From the NCBI GenBank assembly GCA_965216605.1, contig CBDCGG010000004.1, forward strand, positions 1 to 47,055: 47,055 nucleotides of DNA, read 5' to 3'. This document shows, one piece after another, positions 40,360 to 47,055 of the stretch. A program made the translations under genes and the position numbers. The notes under the pieces are model-generated. The model did no database searches. It was not told where the DNA came from and was given only the letters and a program-made list of their open reading frames with translations. Positions within the stretch are counted from its first letter, which is position 1, and each line of letters begins with the position of its first letter. The stretch is from JABAAW01 sp965216605 (GTDB lineage Bacteria; Pseudomonadota; Alphaproteobacteria; JABAAW01).

Positions 40360-41598
40360 CTAAGAGGGCGAACGAGCCGGACGGACAGGGGGCGCGGCAG
40401 GAGGAGCAGAATGAGGCGGAGGAGCCGCCGCGACATGCGCCGCTTCCGTCCCGGACGCAGCCGCCGCGGGTGCTGGTGCGGGTGCGGGTGCGGCAGTAGC
40501 TGCTACGGCGGGAGTATCGGATGCGGGTGTTTCTGCGGCGAGAGGAGGAGGAGCAGGCGGAGGAGATGGAGCTTCCAACATGACCTCTGATAGCAAGCCT
40601 TCTTTTTCACGAATTTTGTTTTCGATGGCGCGCGCGCTTTCGGCATTTGCCCCCAGCCATGTGCGAGCGTTCTCGCGTCCTTGTGCGATGCGTTGCTTGT
40701 CGTATGCGTACCATGCGCCCGATTTTTCGATGATTCCTGCGCTGACCCCTAGGTCGAGGATTTCACCGTTTTTAGAGATTCCCTGGTCGTACAAGATATC
40801 GAACTCGACAACTCGGAAGGGTGGCGCGACCTTGTTTTTAACGACCTTGACCCGCGTCTGATTTCCGACGATGACATCCTTTTCCTTGACAGCACCGATG
40901 CGGCGAATATCGAGGCGTACGCTTGAGTAAAATTTTAAGGCGTTTCCTCCCGTCGTTGTCTCTGGGTTGCCGAACATGACGCCGATTTTCATGCGAATTT
41001 GGTTGATAAAGATGACCATCGTGCGCGAGCGCGCGACCGATCCCGTTAGTTTTCGTAGTGCTTGGCTCATGAGCCTTGCGTGCAAGCCTACATGTGTGTC
41101 TCCCATGTCGCCCTCTAGTTCTGCGCGAGGCACAAGAGCGGCGACCGAATCGACGACGAGGACATCGAGCGCGCTAGAGCGCACGAGCGTGTCAGCGATT
41201 TCTAATGCCTGCTCTCCCGCGTCGGGCTGTGAGATTAGCAGCGTTTCGAGGTTGATGCCGAGTTTTTTGGCGTAAGAAGGATCGAGCGCATGCTCTGCGT
41301 CCAAGAATGCGCAGTGTCCTCCGCGTTTCTGCGCTTCGGCGATCACATGGAGTGCGAGGGTTGTTTTTCCCGACGATTCTGGTCCGTAGATCTCGATGAT
41401 TCGTCCGCGCGGCAAGCCTCCGACGCCCAATGCGATGTCCAAGCCTAGCGAGCCGCTGGAGATGGATTCGATACCCTCGACCGCCTGATGTCCCAAACGC
41501 ATGATCGAGCCCTTGCCGAAGCTGCGCTCGATCTCGTCCAAAGCCGAGGCGAGTGCCTTCTGCTTGTCGCTTTGTTGCTTAGGGGTCATCTTCTCCAT
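40360..41598 (-). CDS. recA: Recombinase RecA
   Basis: A 412-residue strand-exchange ATPase of homologous recombination and the SOS response. Walker A is GPESSGKTT (residues 72-80); LDVLVVDSVAALVPRAEL, NQIRMKIGVMFGNPETTTGG and the conserved loops follow. After about residue 341 the protein continues for 71 residues of almost pure Pro/Ala/Ser, a tail not present in typical ~350-residue RecA. The upstream region has a 14-bp direct repeat that could be an operator. Confidence 0.97.
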   Translation of the reverse strand: MEKMTPKQQSDKQKALASALDEIERSFGKGSIMRLGHQAVEGIESISSGSLGLDIALGVGGLPRGRIIEIYGPESSGKTTLALHVIAEAQKRGGHCAFLDAEHALDPSYAKKLGINLETLLISQPDAGEQALEIADTLVRSSALDVLVVDSVAALVPRAELEGDMGDTHVGLHARLMSQALRKLTGSVARSRTMVIFINQIRMKIGVMFGNPETTTGGNALKFYSSVRLDIRRIGAVKEKDVIVGNQTRVKVVKNKVAPPFRVVEFDILYDQGISKNGEILDLGVSAGIIEKSGAWYAYDKQRIAQGRENARTWLGANAESARAIENKIREKEGLLSEVMLEAPSPPPAPPPLAAETPASDTPAVAATAAPAPAPAPAAAASGTEAAHVAAAPPPHSAPPAAPPVRPARSPS

Positions 41599-41670
41599 AA
41601 CGAAATGTCCTCAGAGGTGGCAGGCTTGTGTCCAGCTCCAACCTAACCCGTGTGCGAGAAAAAAGCAATA

Positions 41671-41698
41671 TCTCTGCTTAATGTTCTCTGCTTAATAT
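41671..41698 (-). promoter_or_regulatory. Direct repeat upstream of recA (candidate operator)
   Basis: TCTCTGCTTAATGT and TCTCTGCTTAATAT stand back to back, 73-100 nt upstream of recA. They do not fit the usual alphaproteobacterial LexA box (GAAC/GTTC with 7-nt spacing). They could bind another regulator or a divergent LexA. Confidence 0.35.
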
Positions 41699-41738
41699 CA
41701 AGGCAATTTCGCTGCTTCCCTCGATTCACGCTATCTCC

Positions 41739-41767
41739 TTGACATAGGTGGCGAGAACGCATAAGAT
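41739..41767 (+). promoter_or_regulatory. Promoter of the DEAD-box helicase gene
   Basis: TTGACA, a 17-nt spacer and TAAGAT. The -35 is a perfect match and the -10 has four of six consensus bases with ideal spacing. It implies a 5' leader of about 155 nt before the helicase ATG, long enough for regulation at the RNA level. Confidence 0.65.
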
Positions 41768-41928
41768 GGGGAGAAGGTGAAGTGTGAAGTGTGGCAAAAT
41801 GCCACTAAAGCATGATTGCGCTAAAAACATACTGCTAGAAGAAGGCAAGAAAAAGGCAAGAAAAAGGTATGTCAAGAGTGAAAGACCAAAAAATGGTGAC
41901 CCATAAAGGAAGAGGATGAAGATGTGCT

Positions 41929-43341
41929 ATGAGTGATTTCTCAGCGCTCGGCTTGAGCGAGAAGATTCTAGAACAGGTTGCGCGCGTAGGCTTTTCGCAG
42001 CCGACCCCGATTCAAGAACAGGCGATTCCGAATGTCTTGATGAACCGCGATTTGGTCGGGATCGCGCAGACGGGCACAGGCAAAACCGCAGCTTTCATCT
42101 TGCCGCTGCTCGATATTCTTGCGCACGGCAGACAGCGCGCCGCCTTGCCGCGTGCGCTGGTGCTGAACCCTACTCGCGAACTCGCGATGCAAACGGCGGC
42201 GGTGACGGAAACCTTCGCGCAAGCTCTGGGGATCAGCCACACGCTGCTGATCGGCGGCATGACGATGGGAGAACAAATCCGTGCGCTTTCCCGCGCGCCC
42301 GATATCGTGATCGCGACGCCGGGCAGGCTTTTGGACTTGCACGCACGCGGCAAGCTTCTTTTCAACGCCGTTACTTTTCTGGTGATCGACGAGGCGGATC
42401 GCATGCTGGATATGGGCTTCATTCCCGATGTGGAGAAGATCTGTGCGCTGCTGCCCGCTCGCCGCCAAACGATTCTGATGAGCGCCACCCTAGACGATGC
42501 GGTCTCGCGCCTGATCAAACGCTTCACGACGGCAGCGAAGCATATCGATCTTTCTCCGCAGCGGCGCGGCGCGGATACGGTCGAAGAGATCTTTCTTCCG
42601 ACCACCGACGAAAAAACCAAGCTGGCATTGTTGCAAAAAGAGTTGCAGAAACACGGCTCTGTGTTGGTGTTTTGCAACCGTCGCCAGCGCGTGCGCGAGG
42701 TTGCACGATGGCTAACGCAACAACGTGTTCCCTCCGTCGGGCAGTTGCACGGCGACATGCCGCAACCCTTGCGCTTCGCAGAGCTGGAACGTTTTCGTAG
42801 CGGCGAGGTGAGTACGCTGGTCTGCTCTGATGTCGCAGCGCGAGGCTTGGATATCGAAGCTGTCGACTGCGTCGTCAACTTCGATGTGCCTCTGACGAGC
42901 GACAACTATGTCCACCGCATCGGACGCACAGGGCGCGCGGGACTGAAGGGCATCGCCATGACCTATGTGAGCGAGGAAGACAAGGTGCTGCTGGAGCGTA
43001 TCGGCATGCTCGATCGCATCGAAGGCATCGCCATCGCCCCCTCGCAAGGCGCGAACGCAAGTGCCGCGCCAAGAAAAAAAGACTTCGGAAAAGAAGGAGA
43101 CAGAGGTAGAGGAGGAGATAGAGGAGGAGATAGGGTGAGAAGCAGAGGAAGGGGAAGAGAACGAAGTTCCTCCTCTACGCCTTCTTTCGCTAGCTCTGCG
43201 AATAGCAACCCGCAACAAGCATCACGATCTCAAGGCTCACGGCAAGGCTCACGACAAGAGTCTCGCCCCGAATATCAGTATGAACCTCAACCTGGTGCCG
43301 GGCAAGACACCTTGCCCGCTTTCCTCCGCCGCCCTGATTAG
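41929..43341 (+). CDS. DEAD-box ATP-dependent RNA helicase, RhlE-like
   Basis: A 470-residue helicase. The Q motif (GFSQPTPIQEQAIP), motif I AQTGTGKT (46-53), PTRELA, DEAD (154-157), SAT, SDVAARGLD and HRIGRTGRAG are all present. The C-terminus (from about 378) is low-complexity, Gly/Arg-rich then Ser/Gln-rich, typical of RhlE-type RNA-binding tails. It likely acts in ribosome assembly or mRNA turnover. The promoter and long leader fit cold or stress control, which is inference. Confidence 0.93.
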   Translation: MSDFSALGLSEKILEQVARVGFSQPTPIQEQAIPNVLMNRDLVGIAQTGTGKTAAFILPLLDILAHGRQRAALPRALVLNPTRELAMQTAAVTETFAQALGISHTLLIGGMTMGEQIRALSRAPDIVIATPGRLLDLHARGKLLFNAVTFLVIDEADRMLDMGFIPDVEKICALLPARRQTILMSATLDDAVSRLIKRFTTAAKHIDLSPQRRGADTVEEIFLPTTDEKTKLALLQKELQKHGSVLVFCNRRQRVREVARWLTQQRVPSVGQLHGDMPQPLRFAELERFRSGEVSTLVCSDVAARGLDIEAVDCVVNFDVPLTSDNYVHRIGRTGRAGLKGIAMTYVSEEDKVLLERIGMLDRIEGIAIAPSQGANASAAPRKKDFGKEGDRGRGGDRGGDRVRSRGRGRERSSSSTPSFASSANSNPQQASRSQGSRQGSRQESRPEYQYEPQPGAGQDTLPAFLRRPD

Positions 43342-43435
43342 CACGAGTGCCGATTATACTGATGAAATAGAATAGCGAACCTCCTTGAGTCTCCTTACAG
43401 AGTCTTGTTTTTTCCCTCTTGCAGAAACCCGTCCT

Positions 43436-45460
43436 ATGGCAGAAAGCCCTCCCCCATCGGTTGTTACGCGTCCCTCTTCGAAGCCCGTCGAGAACTATAA
43501 CTACCGCGTTCTTTTCTCGCACCCGCTGCCGTCGCTGGATACGGCGCACGCGCGTGCGTATCAGGCGCAAAACGCTGCTGGCGCCGAAGGATTTCTTGCC
43601 TATGTGTGCGATCGCCGTTATTTTGCAAGGCTGAGCGCCTGCGACGCTTTCGCACGCACGCGCCACAGCGCGTTGGTGCAGTTTGAAGAATGGCATTTGC
43701 AACGCGACACGGAGGGAGTGGAGCGTGTTGTTCTCATCTACCAACATCCGAACAAGCGTCTTTATTTGGAATCTCTGGAAGACACGACGACGGCGATGAA
43801 CTTGCAGGAGTGTGTGAAGAGGTTTCTCAAGCCTGTTCTTCCTCCGTTGAACGCGCTTCATGGTGCGGGACTGACCTATCGCGCCTTTTCGCCGACGAAT
43901 CTTTTTGTTCAAACCTCTGAGATGAATTCGTTCGTATTAGGACAATGTCTGAGCGAGCCTGCCGGCACTTTACAGCCGAGCATGTTCGAAACGCCTACCT
44001 GCGCGATGGCGGAACTGCAAGGGCGAGGGAGCGAACTTGCTGCGAACGACTACTACGCGCTGGGCGTGATGATGTTTACGCTGTTGCGAGGACATGTGCC
44101 TTTGCGCATGCTCTCGGAAGAAGCGGTTATCTTGCAAAAGGCGCGCTTGGGCTCGTACCGTGCGCTGCTGGAGCATGCGCAGTTGGAGGCGGAAAGCGCC
44201 GAGCTTTTACGAGGACTTTTGGATGACAACCCCGGCACACGCTGGGGCTACGATGAGGTGGTGTCGTGGCTGGGCGGCTATCGTCGCTCGATCGACAACC
44301 ACTTCACGCCGCCGCGCGCGAAAGTGCCGTACTACCTGCTTGAGCAGGCGATCACCACGCGCCAAGAGATGTCCTACTTGCTGCATCGCAGCTGGCGCGA
44401 GGCGAGCGGTCCTAGCAAGCAATCGGATCTCGGACACTGGATCCGACGCTCGTTTGCCGACGATGCCGACGCACGAGCCATTCTGCAGTTGCAAGAGGAA
44501 AGCGCGATCTCGGATGTTCGCGAGACCGACCTTACCGACAACATGACCCGAACGCTCATCCTGCTGAACCCGCTGGCACCCATCCTGTGGCGCGATAAGG
44601 GCTTCACGGTCACGGGTATCGGCAACATGCTTGCTCAATACCACACCCAACCCAGCAAGATGTCCATGCTGCTTCATGTCTTGCGTCAAGGCACGCATGA
44701 TTTTTGGATGCGCCATCATATCTACAGCGCGCCGGTCTACATGTCTGCCGTCAATGCGATCACCAACCTTGTCCAACGCGTGCCGCCCGGCGATAACGAT
44801 TTCGTCATGCTACGCTTCTTCTACACGCTCAACGTCGATGCGCCTTGCATGTCGGCGCTGTTTTCTCGAGACTATGTCTACGGCTTGAACTCGCTTTTGG
44901 AACGCTTGGAGGAAAAGCTGGAAACGCACGAAGAAGGAACACGACTACAATTGGACTCGCACCTTCTCGCCTACATCGCCGCCTACCACGATGCCATCGA
45001 CACCGAAGCGATGGTGATCGCCCTGCAGAAGGGCGACCCCGTTCAAAGTGGGCTGGCGCAAGTACGCTTACTCAACATTGTCCAACGACGCTACAATCGA
45101 GTGCCGACTTACCATCTCTGCCGTGCGCTGCTGCCACTGCTCGAGCCCGCGCTGGAGCGTTTCCGCAACATCGAGAAACGAGAGCTCTTGCAGCAAAACT
45201 TGCAGGATTGTGTCAAAGACGGCTGGATCGAGCCCATGCTGACGCTCGTAGACAATCCTTCGCTGCTCGCCAAGGATGCCAGGGAATACTTCGAGGCGCA
45301 AAAAATCTACACAAAAAACCATCACGAACTCATGCGTATCGCTCACACGCATCAGGACATGCCCACGCAAATCGAACGCACCGCGCACAACGCCGCCATG
45401 ACAACGAGCTCCGGGCTCATGGTGGTAGGCTTCATCGCCATGCTATTGAGGCTCATCTAG
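43436..45460 (+). CDS. Tail-anchored protein-kinase-like protein (pseudokinase)
   Basis: About 674 residues. The N-terminal third keeps the protein-kinase C-lobe layout: LNALHGAGLTYRAFSPTNLFV stands where kinases have the HRDxKPxN loop, and ANDYYALGVMMFTLLRGHVPL matches the alpha-F region. But the catalytic Asp is replaced (YRAF), no DFG is seen (VLGQCL instead) and no ATP-binding Lys or Gly loop is clear, so it is probably inactive. A helical middle of unknown fold follows. The last 16 residues (GLMVVGFIAMLLRLI) form a hydrophobic C-terminal anchor. Start: the ATG at 43436; a TTG at 43385 is also open. It is followed one nt later by a small membrane protein. Confidence 0.75.
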   Translation: MAESPPPSVVTRPSSKPVENYNYRVLFSHPLPSLDTAHARAYQAQNAAGAEGFLAYVCDRRYFARLSACDAFARTRHSALVQFEEWHLQRDTEGVERVVLIYQHPNKRLYLESLEDTTTAMNLQECVKRFLKPVLPPLNALHGAGLTYRAFSPTNLFVQTSEMNSFVLGQCLSEPAGTLQPSMFETPTCAMAELQGRGSELAANDYYALGVMMFTLLRGHVPLRMLSEEAVILQKARLGSYRALLEHAQLEAESAELLRGLLDDNPGTRWGYDEVVSWLGGYRRSIDNHFTPPRAKVPYYLLEQAITTRQEMSYLLHRSWREASGPSKQSDLGHWIRRSFADDADARAILQLQEESAISDVRETDLTDNMTRTLILLNPLAPILWRDKGFTVTGIGNMLAQYHTQPSKMSMLLHVLRQGTHDFWMRHHIYSAPVYMSAVNAITNLVQRVPPGDNDFVMLRFFYTLNVDAPCMSALFSRDYVYGLNSLLERLEEKLETHEEGTRLQLDSHLLAYIAAYHDAIDTEAMVIALQKGDPVQSGLAQVRLLNIVQRRYNRVPTYHLCRALLPLLEPALERFRNIEKRELLQQNLQDCVKDGWIEPMLTLVDNPSLLAKDAREYFEAQKIYTKNHHELMRIAHTHQDMPTQIERTAHNAAMTTSSGLMVVGFIAMLLRLI

Positions 45461-45461
45461 C

Positions 45462-46016
45462 ATGACGATGCCGTCGCACGAAGAGCAACCCGAATCCACG
45501 GAGCCTGATGCGCGCAGCAAGCTCGTCGTTCCGATTCTGACGACATGCCTTGTCCTCCTTGCCGGGCTCTATTCGCCGTGGATTCTGTTTATCTCCTTCG
45601 CCATGCTACCCACCTTGCTCATTCGCACGATCGACAAGAGCGAAAAACGCCACCTGACTTTTTCTGTCACAGGTCTGAATATCACGGGATTGATGCTAGC
45701 CTTGCAACACAGCTACAGTGCCTACGGAGCTTCCCCCAAGCCCGGCATGCTATTTGAAGATTGGATCAATTGGGTCTTCCCCTTTGGTTTGGCATGGATT
45801 GGGGTGTTGTTTTTCATGGCATTTCCGGTTGCCTTCGCTAGCGTCATGGAAGTCACTCTACAGCGCAAGGAGCAACGTTTGAAGGACAAGCAAAAAATGC
45901 TGCTTGAGGTGTGGGGAACGCAGTTGAGGCAAAAGGCGACTTCCACTAATGAGAAGGACAACCCTGATCTTGAAAAAAATATGGGGAAAGAAAATGGCAA
46001 CAACAAAACAGTGTGA
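45462..46016 (+). CDS. Small membrane protein next to the pseudokinase
   Basis: A 184-residue protein I do not recognise. It has a polar N-terminus (1-20), about three hydrophobic segments (around 22-55, 67-87 and 103-128) and a charged C-terminal tail rich in Lys, Glu and Asn. It begins one nt after the stop of the pseudokinase gene, so the two are probably made together and may form a membrane complex. It converges on rpoH. Confidence 0.7.
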   Translation: MTMPSHEEQPESTEPDARSKLVVPILTTCLVLLAGLYSPWILFISFAMLPTLLIRTIDKSEKRHLTFSVTGLNITGLMLALQHSYSAYGASPKPGMLFEDWINWVFPFGLAWIGVLFFMAFPVAFASVMEVTLQRKEQRLKDKQKMLLEVWGTQLRQKATSTNEKDNPDLEKNMGKENGNNKTV

Positions 46017-46087
46017 ACAGCTAGCTTAACCACTCTTTGCCGTTGTTCCTCTACATAGGACGCTACGCTACTCTGCTCTACTCTACT

Positions 46088-46147
46088 CTCCCCTCTTTAG
46101 TTCTCCCCTCTTTAGTTCTCCCCCCTTTATTTCTCCCCTTTTTTCCC
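46088..46147. repeat. 15-bp tandem repeat at the rpoH 3' end
   Basis: Four units: two exact CTCCCCTCTTTAGTT, then CTCCCCCCTTTATTT and a degraded CTCCCCTTTTTTCCC. The rpoH stop codon lies in the third unit. A CTCTA repeat precedes the array. Confidence 0.85.
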
Positions 46148-47055
46148 GCGCCGCGCAGAAGAGGCATAAGGGGCGGGAGCAACGGAGGGTTGCTGGGACA
46201 AATCGGGCAAGGATGCGTTAGGCAAGGATGCGTGAGACAAGAGTGCCTGTTCTTTCTGGGCGACCGCGATTCGCAGTTTTTCAAATGCTGCCGCTTCGAT
46301 TTGGCGAATTCGCTCTCTGCTGACGCGATAGCGTTTGCTCAAATCTTCGAGCGTTGATGCATGCTCTTGCAAGCGTCTAGCGCGTATTATATCGCGCTCG
46401 CGGGGCTTTAGCGTCTGTAGTGCCTCTTCCAAGATTGCGCGTCGGTAGCGTTTTTCGTCTTTGTCGAGAAAAGCAGTTTCAAAGTCTGCGCTCTCGTCTT
46501 CGATCCATTCCTGCCAAGCGTCGCCGTCTTCGCCTACGGGTGTCTGCAGCGACAGGTCGCGTGACGACAATCTTGCGTGCATCATTTCTACCTCGCGAGT
46601 GTCGACATCCAGCGTAGCGGCGATTTTAGCCACCTCTTCTGGGCTGATCTGTTGGCTGTCGATGGCGCGCATCTGTTGGCGCAGTTTGCGTAAGTTAAAG
46701 AAGAGTTTCTTCTGCGCTGCCGTCGTTCCGATCTTGACCAGCGACCATGAGCGCAGCACATAATCTTGCACTGCCGCGCGGATCCACCACATGGCATATG
46801 TTGCCAAGCGAAAACCGCGCTCCGGATCGTAACGCCGCACCGCTTGTAGTAATCCGATATTGCCTTCCGAGACGAGCTCTGCGTATGGCAAGCCGTAGCC
46901 GCGGTAGCCGGCGGCGATCTTTGCGACAAGCCGCAAATGGCTCAGCACCAGACGATGCGCCGCTTCGACATCCTTGTGATCTATCCAACGTCGAGCAAGC
47001 ATGTATTCCTCCTCGCGCTCAAGCAGAGGCACCTTGCGGATCTCAGCAAGATAAT
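46127..47055 (-). CDS. rpoH: RNA polymerase sigma factor RpoH (partial)
   Basis: The heat-shock sigma factor, cut by the right edge of the window. At the edge the frame reads YLAEIRKVPLLEREEEYMLARRW, so the true start lies further out. Region 2 is LRLVAKIAAGYRGYGLPYAELVSEGNIGLLQAVRRYDPERGFRLATYAMWWIRAAVQDYVLRSWSLVK; the RpoH box QKKLFFNLR follows, as does region 4 with RYRVSRERIRQIEAAAFEKLR. The C-terminus has a Ser/Leu/Pro/Ala-rich tail (SHASLPNASLPDLSQQ) with a lysine-rich end. Confidence 0.95.
   Translation of the reverse strand, partial: YLAEIRKVPLLEREEEYMLARRWIDHKDVEAAHRLVLSHLRLVAKIAAGYRGYGLPYAELVSEGNIGLLQAVRRYDPERGFRLATYAMWWIRAAVQDYVLRSWSLVKIGTTAAQKKLFFNLRKLRQQMRAIDSQQISPEEVAKIAATLDVDTREVEMMHARLSSRDLSLQTPVGEDGDAWQEWIEDESADFETAFLDKDEKRYRRAILEEALQTLKPRERDIIRARRLQEHASTLEDLSKRYRVSRERIRQIEAAAFEKLRIAVAQKEQALLSHASLPNASLPDLSQQPSVAPAPYASSARRGKKGEK

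Larger units (their letters stand above)
41599..41928. other. 330-bp divergent region between recA and the helicase
   Basis: No gene found. It holds the 14-bp direct repeat ahead of recA, a strong plus-strand promoter, and just before the helicase two short direct repeats (GGCAAGAAAAA, about 41844-41865). Confidence 0.7.

Noticed and set aside
41599..41760. Classic alphaproteobacterial LexA box upstream of recA
   Set aside because: No GAAC-N7-GAAC or GTTC-N7-GTTC pair is found; GAAC and GTTC words occur singly.

Overview
The window is chromosomal DNA from a motile alphaproteobacterium with a moderately high G+C content. The assignment rests on gene content: the GANTC-type methyltransferase CcrM, an alphaproteobacterial Cbp3-type cytochrome bc1 chaperone next to BamE/OmlA, the plsX-fabH block, gyrA-coaD, dsbA-smc, an AspRS carrying the nondiscriminating-type histidine, and an RpoH sigma factor with an RpoH box. 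Almost all genes are housekeeping genes, tightly packed, often with ATGA or GTGA start/stop overlaps. I see no prophage, transposase, CRISPR array, rRNA or tRNA.

Layout. 1-7.2 kb (minus strand): a chemoreceptor, smc (split by a 1-nt frameshift inside a 12-bp repeat) and a DsbA-like oxidoreductase. 7.3-10.7 kb (minus): fabH, plsX, rpmF, then a 399-bp gene-free stretch holding palindromic element A where alphaproteobacteria usually keep the DUF177/YceD gene, then the bc1 chaperone. 10.7-16.4 kb (plus): bamE/omlA, hemB, gyrA, coaD and an ABC-2 permease. 16.5-19.1 kb (minus): gtrA-like, hflC, hflK. 19.2-27.1 kb (plus): mrp, then a motility operon of cheY, cheZ, two MotB-like proteins and a 1242-residue exported TPR protein. 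27.1-30.8 kb (minus): aspS and an SLC13-type transporter. 31.1-35.7 kb: a zinc-ribbon membrane protein, fliN and dusA (minus), a KefB-type antiporter and rnhB. 35.7-36.3 kb: a 615-bp gene-free block holding palindromic element B. 36.3-41.6 kb: ccrM, folP (minus), folB, two mlaC-like genes, recA (minus). 41.9-47.1 kb: a DEAD-box helicase, a tail-anchored pseudokinase, a small membrane protein and rpoH (minus, cut by the window edge).

The most unusual content is non-coding. Two places (about 9.85-10.05 kb and 35.7-36.27 kb) carry related, hairpin-dense elements. They share a 30-nt core that differs at two positions, a CTTTTGAATAA segment and a CCGCTGACGCGGGGTCTT segment. The hairpins between these segments differ in sequence but keep their pairing. 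Copy B contains a perfect 109-nt cloverleaf-shaped palindrome. A second family of short palindromes (type GGGGATAAATTCCCC) occurs as a four-unit tandem array at 30.83 kb and twice inside element B. Short tandem repeats of 9, 12, 14, 15 and 17 nt are frequent, both between genes and in frame inside genes (bamE, cheZ, gyrA tail, a motB-like tail, the chemoreceptor). The smc frameshift falls in one of these arrays.
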